A stretch of DNA of 33,736 nucleotides from Roseateles_E sp005503085 (lineage in GTDB: Bacteria > Pseudomonadota > Gammaproteobacteria > Burkholderiales > Burkholderiaceae_C): NCBI RefSeq assembly GCF_028462495.1, contig NZ_JAQOWX010000061.1:1-33736 (forward strand), given 5' to 3'. This document shows, one piece after another, positions 1 to 7,699 of this stretch (within the stretch, counting starts at the first letter, position 1; each line of letters opens with the position of its first letter). Position numbers and translations under genes: made by a program. A model generated the notes under the pieces. The model had not been told where the DNA came from. It made no database searches and worked only from the letters and a program-made list of their open reading frames with translations.

Positions 1-662
1 CTGCCGCCGCGTGGCGCGCGCCGGCTGGCGCGCTGGGGCCCGGCCTGGACCCTGCGTTGGCGCGGCGCCGGCTGGCACAAGCGCCTGTTCGACGCCCATC
101 GCGCCGGCGGGCTGTGGCCTTGGGCTCTGCTCTTCGTGCTGGCCTGGTCCTCGGTGGGCTTCAATCTGGACCCGGTCTACAGCCCGGTGATGCGGACCCT
201 GTTCGAGCATCAGCCCGAGGCGGCACGCAGCCAGGGCCAGCCGGTGCTGGACTGGGCTCAGGCCTTGCCCATCGCTCGGGCCCGCGCGGCCGAGGCGGCG
301 CAGGCCCGGGGCTTCACCATCTTGCAGGAGGTCGAGCTGAGCCGGCGCCCCGGGGCCCCGGTCTACCAGCTGCGCCTGCAGACCGAGCGCGATCTGAACC
401 AGCGCCGTGGCGCGACCCGGCTCTTCATCGACGCGCACGACGGCCGCCTGCTGGGCCTCTACCTGCCGCGCGGCGCGGCGGCAGGCGACACGGTCTCGAC
501 CTGGCTTGTCAATCTGCATCTGGGCAGCTTGTGGGGCTGGCCTTATCAGGTGCTGGTGCTGCTGATGGGACTGGCGGTGGCTGTGGGCTCAGCGCCAGCG
601 GGGTGTGGTTGTGGTGGCGCAAGAGGGGGGCGCGGCGGCGTGCCGCTCTTGTCCATGGGTGA
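1..662 (+). pseudogene. PepSY-domain inner-membrane protein, 3' fragment with a frameshift
   Basis: The 5' end lies outside the window; the first base is already inside the coding frame. The visible part has a basic loop (RLARWGPAW, HKRLFDAHR), a membrane segment (LWPWALLFVLAWSSVGF), a periplasmic PepSY-like region ending in FIDAHDGRLLGLYLPRG, then VNLHLGSLWGWPYQVLVLLMGLAVAV, which is the usual last helix of PepSY_TM proteins. The expected ending SASGVWLWWRKRGARRR lies in the -1 frame and stops at 662, so one base appears to be missing near 586-589 (adding one C gives VGLSASGVW). Family members are often linked to siderophore uptake or ferric reduction, but nothing here shows the substrate. 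The frameshift may be a sequencing error rather than a real pseudogene. Confidence 0.75.
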
Positions 663-698
663 AAGAATCGGGGTCTGCCCGAATTCCGGAGACTCCCG

Positions 699-1802
699 AT
701 GTCCGCCCTTGTCTTTCGCCAACTGTTCGATCCCCAGTCCTCCACCTACACCTATCTGCTCGGCGATGCCGCCTCGGGCGAGGCCTTGTTGATCGACCCG
801 GTGTTCGAGCAGGTGCGGCGCGACACCGCGCTGCTGCGCGAGCTGGGCCTGCGCGCCATCGCGACGCTGGACACCCATGTGCATGCCGACCATGTCACCG
901 GCGCCTGGCTGATCAAGGCCGGCAGCGGCAGCCAGATCATGCTGTCGGCGGCGGCCGGGGCCAGCAATGCCGACCGCCTGCTGCGCCACGGCGAGCGGGT
1001 GCATTTCGGCGCGCGCTATGTCGAGGTGCGTGCCACGCCCGGCCATACCGATGGCTGCCTGAGCTATGTGCTGGACGACCACAGCATGGCCTTCACCGGC
1101 GACAGCCTCTTGATACGCGGCTGCGGCCGCACCGATTTCCAGCAGGGCAGCCCGGCCCAGCTCTACCGCTCGGTGCAGCAGCAGATCCTGTCGCTGCCGC
1201 AGGCCTGCCTGCTCTATCCGGCGCATGACTACCGGGGTCTGACGGTCACCAGCGTGGCCGAGGAGCGGCGCTACAACCCGCGCCTGGGCGGCGATGTCAA
1301 CGAGGCCGACTTCGCCGGCTATATGAACAACCTCGGCCTGCCCCACCCCAAGCTGATGGACATCGCCGTGCCCGCCAATCTGCGCTGCGGCCGGCCCGAG
1401 CCGGACAGCGCGGCGGCGCAGCAGGAGCCGACCTGGGCGCCCCTGAGCTGCAGCTTTGGCGGCATCTGGGAAATCCAGCCGGCGGCGCTGGACGAATGCC
1501 TGGCGGCCAATGACCAGGCCATCCAGTTGATCGATGTGCGCGAGCCGGCCGAGTTCAGTGACAGCGCGCTGGGCCATATCCCCGGCGCCCGCCTGCTGCC
1601 GCTGGCCGAACTCGCCGCCCGCGCCGGCACCGAGATCGCCAAGGACAAGCCCGTTGTCACCATCTGCCGCTCCGGCGCCCGCTCGGCCCAGGCCACCGTG
1701 CTGCTGCAGAAATCCGGCTTCACCCAGGTCGCCAATCTGGCCGGCGGCATGCTGCGCTGGCGGGCGGAGTGCATGGGGGTGGAGGAGGGGGCGCAGGATT
1801 GA
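699..1802 (+). CDS. Persulfide dioxygenase-rhodanese fusion (MBL-fold, ETHE1-like)
   Basis: A 367-residue protein. Residues 1-230 form a metallo-beta-lactamase fold with the metal motif THVHADH (H60, H62, D64, H65), then H116, D135 and H176. The ETHE1 type uses mononuclear iron to oxidise glutathione persulfide to sulfite. Residues 255-360 form a rhodanese domain with active-site C323 in TICRSGARSA. Fusions of these two activities are known in Burkholderia relatives and couple persulfide oxidation with thiosulfate/glutathione sulfur transfer. An SD sequence GGAGA (688-692) precedes the ATG. No sulfide:quinone reductase is nearby. The ETHE1 assignment rests on the ATPGHTDGCLSY and GRTDFQQG motifs and is firm for the family; the exact substrate is inferred. 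Confidence 0.88.
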   Translation: MSALVFRQLFDPQSSTYTYLLGDAASGEALLIDPVFEQVRRDTALLRELGLRAIATLDTHVHADHVTGAWLIKAGSGSQIMLSAAAGASNADRLLRHGERVHFGARYVEVRATPGHTDGCLSYVLDDHSMAFTGDSLLIRGCGRTDFQQGSPAQLYRSVQQQILSLPQACLLYPAHDYRGLTVTSVAEERRYNPRLGGDVNEADFAGYMNNLGLPHPKLMDIAVPANLRCGRPEPDSAAAQQEPTWAPLSCSFGGIWEIQPAALDECLAANDQAIQLIDVREPAEFSDSALGHIPGARLLPLAELAARAGTEIAKDKPVVTICRSGARSAQATVLLQKSGFTQVANLAGGMLRWRAECMGVEEGAQD

Positions 1803-1854
1803 GCTGAGCTTGTTTCCGTACCCATGACAGTTGCGATTGTTTGTCCAGAAAAAT

Positions 1855-1877
1855 AAGCAAATTATCGGTAATTGCTT
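1855..1877 (+). promoter_or_regulatory. Candidate operator/promoter of the Xre-nucleotidyltransferase pair
   Basis: Arms AAGCAA (1855-1860) and TTGCTT (1872-1877) form an inverted repeat in an A+T-rich patch unlike the surrounding GC-rich DNA. It overlaps a -10-like TAAAAT at 1877-1882, only 10-15 bases before the ATG at 1892. Binding here by the Xre protein would give autorepression. No good -35 box is visible at the right spacing. Confidence 0.4.
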
Positions 1878-1891
1878 AAAATACTGAACAA

Positions 1892-2569
1892 ATGGAATAT
1901 ATCGACAATACCGCCGTCCTGGAGCGCCAATTGCTGCTGCAACTGGGCGACAGGCTCAAGCGTCTGCGCAAGGCGCAGGGCCTGGGCACGGTGGCAATGG
2001 CCGGGCGCGTGGGCATCTCGCGCACCACGCTGAGCGCCGTCGAGGCCGGTGATCCGGGGCCGTCCATCGGGACCTATCTGCGTGTCATGTCGGTGCTGGG
2101 CATCAGCGGCGACCTGGCCCTGCTGGCCGGCGATGCGCTGCGAGCGGGGCCGCCGGGCTCGGCTGCGGCCCAGTCCCACCGCGCGCGGCCCGTCGTGGAG
2201 GTGAGGGTCTCGGCCGATGAGTCCCGCCACCAAGTCCAGGATCTGCAAAGCCTGGCTCTGCATGAAGAGGCGGTACGCCTGGTCCGCTCCGATCCGGGCC
2301 TGCTGCAACAGGCCCAGGCCACGCTGGAGTGCTGGCTCGATACCGGCAACACGCGCTCCAGCGGTTTGTGGATCGAATGGCGTGACATCCTGAGTCAAGG
2401 CAAATGGCGCCGGGTGTTGGCCCGGACCCGGCGCGCGCAGGCGCTGCGCCAGGCCTCGCCGCTGATCACTGTGTTGCCAGACTCGCTGCGCCAAAGTGTT
2501 CTGGACCAGGTGAGGGCGCTGAAGAAGGGGGTGCTGCTGGGCGAGGCAGGGAACCCGGCAGCGGAGTAG
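1892..2569 (+). CDS. Xre-family helix-turn-helix regulator, probable antitoxin
   Basis: A 225-residue protein. Residues about 17-75 form an Xre-type HTH (LGDRLKRLRKAQGL, then GRVGISRTTLSAVEAGDPGPS). A second domain at about 110-215 is helical and contains LRQASPLITVLPDSLRQ. The gene ends 7 bases before a nucleotidyltransferase-fold gene on the same strand, so the two are probably one operon. This two-gene order, with an HTH protein carrying a C-terminal helical domain followed by a nucleotidyltransferase, is typical of toxin-antitoxin modules; that role is inferred. No ribosome binding site precedes the ATG, and the likely -10 box lies so close that the transcript may be leaderless. It could instead be an ordinary regulator. 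Confidence 0.72.
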   Translation: MEYIDNTAVLERQLLLQLGDRLKRLRKAQGLGTVAMAGRVGISRTTLSAVEAGDPGPSIGTYLRVMSVLGISGDLALLAGDALRAGPPGSAAAQSHRARPVVEVRVSADESRHQVQDLQSLALHEEAVRLVRSDPGLLQQAQATLECWLDTGNTRSSGLWIEWRDILSQGKWRRVLARTRRAQALRQASPLITVLPDSLRQSVLDQVRALKKGVLLGEAGNPAAE

Positions 2570-2576
2570 CCCAGAC

Positions 2577-3137
2577 ATGACCCGCGAGGAACTCGAGCAT
2601 CTGATACGCGCCAGCGGCGAAGTGACCGATCAATACGAGTTCGTCATCGTGGGCAGCCAGTCGATGCTGGGTCCGGTGCCAAATCCGGAAGCCGTCTTCA
2701 CGATGTCGGCCGAGGCAGACATCTATCCGCTGCATGCCCCCGAGCTGGCGGACAAGATCGAAGGGGCGCTCGGCGAAGGCTCGCAGTTCCACGAGACCTA
2801 TGGTTATTACGCCCAAGGTGTCGGACCCGAGACCGCTGTCCTGCCTGTGGGCTGGATGAAGCGCGTGCACCGTGTCCAGAACGCGGCCACCAACGACCGC
2901 GTGGGCTACTGCCTCGATGTGCTTGATCTCTTCATGTCCAAGGCTGCGGCCGGCCGCGACAAGGACCGTGAGTTCTGCATGGCCTTGCTTGGCCATGGTT
3001 ACGTCGAACCGGCCCGCGCACTGGCGCTGGTGGTCGATATGCCGCTGGACGACGCGCAGCAGCGCCGGGTTCGCGCGAGCATTCGTCGCTGGGTGAAGGC
3101 GGCTCGGGATGCGGGGTATGAGGTCGCCGATGGTTGA
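2577..3137 (+). CDS. Nucleotidyltransferase-fold protein (DUF6036-like), putative toxin partner
   Basis: A 186-residue protein with the start of a nucleotidyltransferase fold: strand FVIVGSQSML (G26, S27, S29) followed by an acidic pair in SAEADIYPL (E46, D48) that would take the place of the usual DxD metal ligands. After this come a conserved-looking YGYYAQGVGPETAVLPVGW segment and a helical C-terminus. Minimal nucleotidyltransferases paired with HTH proteins often modify tRNA or proteins as toxins, but no target can be read from the sequence. It follows the Xre gene by 7 bases. It converges on the phasin gene with only 6 bases between stop codons. The DUF6036 name is from memory of the family pattern and should be treated as provisional. 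Confidence 0.68.
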   Translation: MTREELEHLIRASGEVTDQYEFVIVGSQSMLGPVPNPEAVFTMSAEADIYPLHAPELADKIEGALGEGSQFHETYGYYAQGVGPETAVLPVGWMKRVHRVQNAATNDRVGYCLDVLDLFMSKAAAGRDKDREFCMALLGHGYVEPARALALVVDMPLDDAQQRRVRASIRRWVKAARDAGYEVADG

Positions 3138-3143
3138 GCTGGC

Positions 3144-3518
3144 TCAGGTCTTCGCTCCCGGCCGAGCCGCGCGCTGGCCGATCTGAGCCATGGCCTCAGC
3201 CTGGGCCTGCCTGACGGTGTCGGCGAGGTCTTTCATGTCGGCCAGTGCCGTCTCGAAGGTCTCGCGCATCAGCGCGCTCTGCTTGACCGGATCCGAGATG
3301 CCGCTGCCTCCGAGCATGCCCTGCATCGCCTCGGTCATCATCGCGGTCTGTTTGGCCGCCAAGGCCTGCATGGCCTCGAAGACGGCCTTGTTGGCCTCGG
3401 TCAGCGCCTCGATGTCCTGGCGGCGCGCCTCGACGATGGCGGACATGTCGATGCCGGGCATCTTGAACTTCTCCATCATCTGTTTCACATCGCCGAAGGG
3501 GTTGGCTTGATGGGCCAT
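3144..3518 (-). CDS. Phasin family protein (polyhydroxyalkanoate granule-associated)
   Basis: A 124-residue, Met- and Gln-rich, helical protein without signal peptide or membrane segment. The N-terminal pattern NPFGDVKQMMEKFKMPGIDMSAIVEARRQDIEALTEAN is characteristic of short proteobacterial phasins, which coat PHA granules and control their size and number. The start is supported by an AGGAGA ribosome binding site about 6 bases upstream. It lies 39 bases downstream of acs on the same strand and may be transcribed with the acetate operon. That would fit acetate being turned into acetyl-CoA and stored as PHA. No PHA synthase or beta-ketothiolase is in the window, so the link to storage is inferred. 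Confidence 0.8.
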   Translation of the reverse strand: MAHQANPFGDVKQMMEKFKMPGIDMSAIVEARRQDIEALTEANKAVFEAMQALAAKQTAMMTEAMQGMLGGSGISDPVKQSALMRETFETALADMKDLADTVRQAQAEAMAQIGQRAARPGAKT

Positions 3519-3557
3519 GATCTGTCTCCTGGTTGTCGAACGGGACGGTAATGGGGG

Positions 3558-5534
3558 TCAGCGGGGCTGGGACAGCTGGTCGAGGATTGCGGGGTTTTCC
3601 AGTGTCGAGATGTCTTGCGTGATGGCCTCGCCCTTGGCGAGCGAGCGCAGCAGGCGGCGCATGATCTTGCCGCTGCGGGTCTTCGGCAGGTTGTCGCCGA
3701 AGCGGATTTCCTTGGGCTTGGCGATCGGACCGATCTCCTTACCGACCCAGTTGCGCAGCTCGGTGGCGATCCTGACGGCCTCCGCCCCCGTCGGCCGCGG
3801 CCCTTTCAGGACGACGAAGGCGCAGATGGATTCGCCGGTGGTGTCGTCGGGCCGGCCGCCGACCGCCGCTTCAGCCACCAGATGGGTACAGGACACCAGC
3901 GCCGACTCGATCTCCATCGTGCCCATGCGATGGCCGCTGACATTGAGCACATCGTCGATGCGGCCGCCGATGGTGAAGTAGCCGGTTTGCGGATCGCGTG
4001 TGGCGCCATCGCCGGCGAGGTAGTAGCCGCGCAGCTCGCCCGGGAAATAGCTGGATCTGTAGCGAGCGTCGTCGCCCCAGATCGTGCGAATCATTGCCGG
4101 CCAGGGCTTCTTGATCACAAGCAGCCCGCTCTGGCCATTGGGCAGGTCTGCGCCGGTCTCATCGACGATGGCGGCCATGATGCCGGGGAAGGGCAGCGTG
4201 CAGGAGCCAGGCACCAATGAGGTTGCGCCGGGAAGCGGCGTGATCATGTGACCGCCGGTCTCGGTCTGCCACCAGGTGTCTACGATGGGGCAGCGCCCGC
4301 CGCCGATATGCTGGTGGTACCAGGTCCAAGCGGCCGGGTTGATCGGCTCGCCCACCGAGCCGAGGATGCGCAGGCTGCTCAGGTCGAAGCGGTCGGGATG
4401 CACGGCGGCATTGCTTTCTGCGAGCTTGATCAGCGAGCGGATCGCGGTGGGCGCGGTGTAGAAGACCGAGACCTGGTGGTCCTGGATCATCTTCCAGAAG
4501 CGGCCGGCATCCGGGTAGGTCGGCACACCCTCGAACACCAGCTGGGTCGCGCCGACGGCGAGCGGTCCGTAGGCGATATAGGTGTGGCCGGTGACCCAGC
4601 CGATGTCGGCGGTGCACCAGAAGACATCGGCGTCATGCAGGTCGAAGGTCCATGTCGTCGTGACTGCCGCCTGCACCAGGTAGCCGCCGCAGCAATGCTG
4701 CACGCCCTTGGGCTTGCCGGTGGAGCCCGAGGTGTAAAGAAGGAAGAGCGGGTGCTCGGCGCTCACCCATTCGGGCTCGCAGGCATCGGACTGAACGGTG
4801 GTGAGCTCGTGCATCCAGTGGTCGCGGGCCTGCCACGGGATGGCGCCGCCGGTGCGCCGGTAGACGATCACATCGCGTACCGCCTCGCAGCCGTCCAGCG
4901 CCAGGGCCTCGTCGACGATGGTCTTCAGCGGTAGCGCCTTGCCGCCGCGCAGCTGCTCGTCGGCCGTGATCACCGCCACCGCGCCGGTGTCGGCGTTGCG
5001 GTCGCGCTGCGTGTGGGCAGAGACGCCGCCGAACACGACCGTGTGGACCGCGCCGAGGCGCGCGCAGGCCTGCATGCCGACCACGCCCTCGACCGCCATC
5101 GCCATATAGATAACGACCCGGTCGCCCTTGTGCACGCCCAGCGAGCGCAGCGCGTTGGCCATATGGCAGGTGCGCCGCAGCAGCTCGGCGTAGCTGCTGC
5201 GTGTGACCGTGCCGTCGTCGGCCTCGAAGATGATGGCCACCTTGTCACCACGCCCGCCCGCGACCTGGGCGTCCAGGCAGTTGTAGGACACGTTCAGCGT
5301 GCCATCCTCGAACCACTTGAAGTGCGGCGCCTGCGTACTGTTCAGTAGGGTCGTGAACGGCGTCTTCCACTGGACGAACTCGCGCGCGAGCCGACCCCAG
5401 TAGCCCTCGTAGTCGGTATCGGCTTGCGCCACCAGCATGTCGTAGCTGGCGCGGCCGGCCACATGGGCGCTTGAGGCCAGAGCCAGCGGTGGTGCGTACC
5501 GTGCCAGGGCGTCGGCGGTGCTTGTCTCGCTCAT
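3558..5534 (-). CDS. acs: Acetyl-CoA synthetase
   Basis: A 658-residue cytosolic AMP-forming acyl-CoA synthetase that converts acetate, ATP and CoA to acetyl-CoA via acetyl-AMP. Visible motifs are the P-loop-like YTSGSTGKPKG (267-277), DTWWQTETGG (419-428, with the Trp that limits the acyl pocket to acetate), GGRIDDVLNVSGHR (523-536) and the C-terminal LPKTRSGKIMRR (616-627). K623 in the last motif is the lysine that Pat-type acetyltransferases acetylate to switch Acs off. Start chosen at MSETSTADAL, with AAGGAAG just upstream; the open frame continues further only by chance. It is 20 bases downstream of actP and sits in an operon with yjcH and actP. Length matches the family (about 650). A propionate-preferring role is less likely given the actP neighbour. 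Confidence 0.96.
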   Translation of the reverse strand: MSETSTADALARYAPPLALASSAHVAGRASYDMLVAQADTDYEGYWGRLAREFVQWKTPFTTLLNSTQAPHFKWFEDGTLNVSYNCLDAQVAGGRGDKVAIIFEADDGTVTRSSYAELLRRTCHMANALRSLGVHKGDRVVIYMAMAVEGVVGMQACARLGAVHTVVFGGVSAHTQRDRNADTGAVAVITADEQLRGGKALPLKTIVDEALALDGCEAVRDVIVYRRTGGAIPWQARDHWMHELTTVQSDACEPEWVSAEHPLFLLYTSGSTGKPKGVQHCCGGYLVQAAVTTTWTFDLHDADVFWCTADIGWVTGHTYIAYGPLAVGATQLVFEGVPTYPDAGRFWKMIQDHQVSVFYTAPTAIRSLIKLAESNAAVHPDRFDLSSLRILGSVGEPINPAAWTWYHQHIGGGRCPIVDTWWQTETGGHMITPLPGATSLVPGSCTLPFPGIMAAIVDETGADLPNGQSGLLVIKKPWPAMIRTIWGDDARYRSSYFPGELRGYYLAGDGATRDPQTGYFTIGGRIDDVLNVSGHRMGTMEIESALVSCTHLVAEAAVGGRPDDTTGESICAFVVLKGPRPTGAEAVRIATELRNWVGKEIGPIAKPKEIRFGDNLPKTRSGKIMRRLLRSLAKGEAITQDISTLENPAILDQLSQPR

Positions 5535-5554
5535 GGGGCTTCCTTTATCCATCA

Positions 5555-7267
5555 TCAATGCCCGGAGGCGCCCGAGGCGCCGATGCCGGTTTCGGAGCGA
5601 ACTTGCTGGGCCTCGAAGCCGGCGCGGTCCTGCGCGGCGCGCGGGCTGCGGTCGAGGATGGAAAACAGCCAGATGCCGACAAAGCCTATCGTCATCGAGA
5701 AAAGCGCCGGCGAGGCATAGGGGAACAGCGCCGAGCCCTTGGGGTTGCCTAGGGTCACCTCCCACACGGCCGGCGACACCAGGGTCAGCAGCACCGAGGA
5801 TGCCAAGCCGAGAAAGCCGCCGATCACCGCGCCGCGGGTCGTGCAGTCCTTCCATAGCACCGACATCAGCAGCACCGGGAAGTTGGCCGACGCGGCGATC
5901 GCGAAGGCCAGGCTGACCATGAAAGCGATGTTCTGCTTCTCGAACGCAATGCCCAGGGCCACCGCGACGACACCGAGTGCAATCGTCGTTATCTTGGAGA
6001 CGCGCAGCTCCGACACGCTGTCGGCCTTGCCCTGCTTCAGCACAGTGGCGTAGAGGTCGTGCGACACCGCCGAGGCGCCCGACAGCGTCAGCCCCGCCAC
6101 CACCGCCAGGATGGTCGCGAAGGCCACCGCTGAGATGAAGCCGAGGAAGACATTGCCGCCCACCGCGTTGGCCAGGTGGATGGCCGCCATATTGCCGCCG
6201 CCCAGCAGGCCGCCGTTGGCGTCGAGGAACTGCGGGTTGGTCAGCACGAAGGTGATCGCGCCAAAGCCGATGATGAAGGTGAGGATGTAGAAGTAGCCGA
6301 TCCAGGTGGTCGCCCACAGCACCGACTTGCGCGCCTCCTTCGCATTGGGCACGGTGAAGAAGCGCATCAAGATGTGGGGCAGGCCGGCGGTGCCGAACAT
6401 CAGGGCCATGCCGAAGCTGATGGCCGAGACCGGGTCCTTGATGAAGCCGCCCGGGCCCATGATGGAGAAGCCCTGTGCGGCCGCCTCGTCTGGCGATTTG
6501 CCGGCGGCGGAGGCGAGCGCCGTCTTGATCTCGACCGATTTGGCGAACATCGCCTCGGTGCTGAAGCCGAAGTTGTAGAGCACCATGAATGCCATGAAGC
6601 TGGCGCCCGCCAACAGCAGGCATGCCTTGATGATCTGCACCCAGGTGGTGGCGGTCATGCCGCCGAACAGCACATAGACCATCATCAGCGCCCCGACGAT
6701 GACGACGGCGATCCAGTACTCCAGGCCGAACAGCAGCTTGATCAGCTGCCCCGCGCCGACCATCTGCGCGATCAGGTAGAAGGCCACCACCACCAGCGTG
6801 CCGGAGGCCGCGAAGACGCGCACCGGCGTCTGCGAGAAGCGGAATGCGGCCACATCGGCGAAGGTGAACTTGCCGAGATTGCGCAGCCGCTCGGCCAGCA
6901 AGAAGGTCACGACCGGCCAGCCGACTAAGAAGCCGATCGAGTAGATCAACCCGTCGAAGCCGCCAACCATCACCGCCGCGGAGATGCCGAGGAAGGAGGC
7001 CGCCGACATATAGTCGCCGGCGATCGCCAGGCCATTCTGGAAACCGGTGATGCCGCCGCCGGCGGTGTAGAAGTCGGCCGCCGACTTGGTCTTGGCCGCC
7101 GCCCATTTGGTGATGAAGAGCGTGCCGACGACAAAGGCCGCGAACATGCCGATCGCGGTCCAGTTGGTCGGTTGCTTGTCGGCCTGCCCGAGGTCGGCGC
7201 CGGCCGCCAGTGCCGCGCCGCCGGCGGCGAGCAAGGTCAGCGCTGCCAACAGGCGCGGCGCGTTCAC
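5555..7267 (-). CDS. actP: Cation/acetate symporter ActP
   Basis: A 570-residue solute:sodium symporter of the inner membrane. It has an N-terminal hydrophobic segment resembling a signal peptide (LLAALTLLAAGGAALA), then about 13 membrane segments. Family-typical stretches include TKSAADFYTAGGGITGFQNGLAIAGDYMSAASFLG, FGTAGLPHILMRFFTV and SGASAVSHDLYA. It imports acetate and related short-chain acids with a cation. The start is GTG at 7267, giving a 4-base GTGA overlap with the stop of yjcH, so the two are translationally coupled. The order yjcH-actP-acs is a standard scavenging arrangement for acetate. Length and motifs match E. coli ActP (549 residues), with slight extension in the loop around GFSTEAMFAKSVEIK. 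Confidence 0.95.
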   Translation of the reverse strand: MNAPRLLAALTLLAAGGAALAAGADLGQADKQPTNWTAIGMFAAFVVGTLFITKWAAAKTKSAADFYTAGGGITGFQNGLAIAGDYMSAASFLGISAAVMVGGFDGLIYSIGFLVGWPVVTFLLAERLRNLGKFTFADVAAFRFSQTPVRVFAASGTLVVVAFYLIAQMVGAGQLIKLLFGLEYWIAVVIVGALMMVYVLFGGMTATTWVQIIKACLLLAGASFMAFMVLYNFGFSTEAMFAKSVEIKTALASAAGKSPDEAAAQGFSIMGPGGFIKDPVSAISFGMALMFGTAGLPHILMRFFTVPNAKEARKSVLWATTWIGYFYILTFIIGFGAITFVLTNPQFLDANGGLLGGGNMAAIHLANAVGGNVFLGFISAVAFATILAVVAGLTLSGASAVSHDLYATVLKQGKADSVSELRVSKITTIALGVVAVALGIAFEKQNIAFMVSLAFAIAASANFPVLLMSVLWKDCTTRGAVIGGFLGLASSVLLTLVSPAVWEVTLGNPKGSALFPYASPALFSMTIGFVGIWLFSILDRSPRAAQDRAGFEAQQVRSETGIGASGASGH

Positions 7268-7572
7268 TTCAGCGCTCCCTGGGTGATCTGCTCGGTCAGC
7301 GCGTCGAACTCACTGTTGGCGCGACGCACATAGAGCGCGGTGATGACGACCGTGAAAATGATGATGCCCAGGCCGATCGGCATGCCGAGGGTCGTGACGC
7401 CCTCGCCCAGCCGGGTCGCGAGAAAAGGCTTGTTAAAGGCCACCAGCAGGATGAAGCCGTAGTAGACGACCATCATTGCCCCCGTCAGCCACCAGCCGAA
7501 GCGCGAACGCGCGGACTTCAGCTTTTGGTAGTTCGGATCGCGCGCGACACGCGCCGTCAGGTCAGCTTGCAT
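7264..7572 (-). CDS. yjcH: DUF485 membrane protein YjcH
   Basis: A 102-residue inner-membrane protein with two hydrophobic segments (WWLTGAMMVVYYGFILLVAF and PIGLGIIIFTVVITALYV) followed by the family ending RRANSEFD. DUF485 proteins are encoded directly upstream of actP in many proteobacteria and are thought to assist or be part of the acetate symport unit; the molecular role is not established. The start MQADLTARVARDPNYQKL is preceded by AGGTGG at suitable spacing and gives the normal family length. The open frame continues upstream but that part looks non-coding and crosses the divergent promoter region. First gene of the minus-strand acetate operon. Confidence 0.92.
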   Translation of the reverse strand: MQADLTARVARDPNYQKLKSARSRFGWWLTGAMMVVYYGFILLVAFNKPFLATRLGEGVTTLGMPIGLGIIIFTVVITALYVRRANSEFDALTEQITQGALK

Positions 7573-7628
7573 GGCGGTCCACCTGGGTCGTTGATGTCGA
7601 CAAGCCTGCTGCAAGGTTTCGGGGCCGT

Positions 7629-7646
7629 CTGTTCGCCAGCGAACAG
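7629..7646. promoter_or_regulatory. 18-bp perfect inverted repeat between the divergent acetate genes
   Basis: CTGTTCGC-CA-GCGAACAG: two perfect 8-base arms around a 2-base centre. The centre is about 65 bases from the yjcH start on one side and about 62 from the DUF294 gene start on the other. This is a good position for one regulator to control both operons. The regulator is not known; it is not a LexA box of the CTG-N10-CAG type, as the spacing is 12. Confidence 0.5.
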
Positions 7647-7699
7647 TCACTGCCCTTGAACGGCGCTCTACTGGGCATCGGCCCGGATCAGGATTTGCC

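Noticed and set aside
546..1577. 343-codon minus-strand open frame opposite the MBL-rhodanese gene
   Set aside because: No motifs and biased composition; the plus strand encodes a complete two-domain enzyme.
5535..7106. Upstream extension of the acs frame, making a 1182-residue protein
   Set aside because: The extra part lies over actP in another frame and reads as Arg/Gly-rich nonsense; the start at 5534 has a good ribosome binding site and normal Acs length.
7629..7646. LexA (SOS) box
   Set aside because: The repeat has CTG-N12-CAG rather than CTG-N10-CAG spacing, and no DNA-repair gene apart from the DnaQ-like exonuclease is adjacent.
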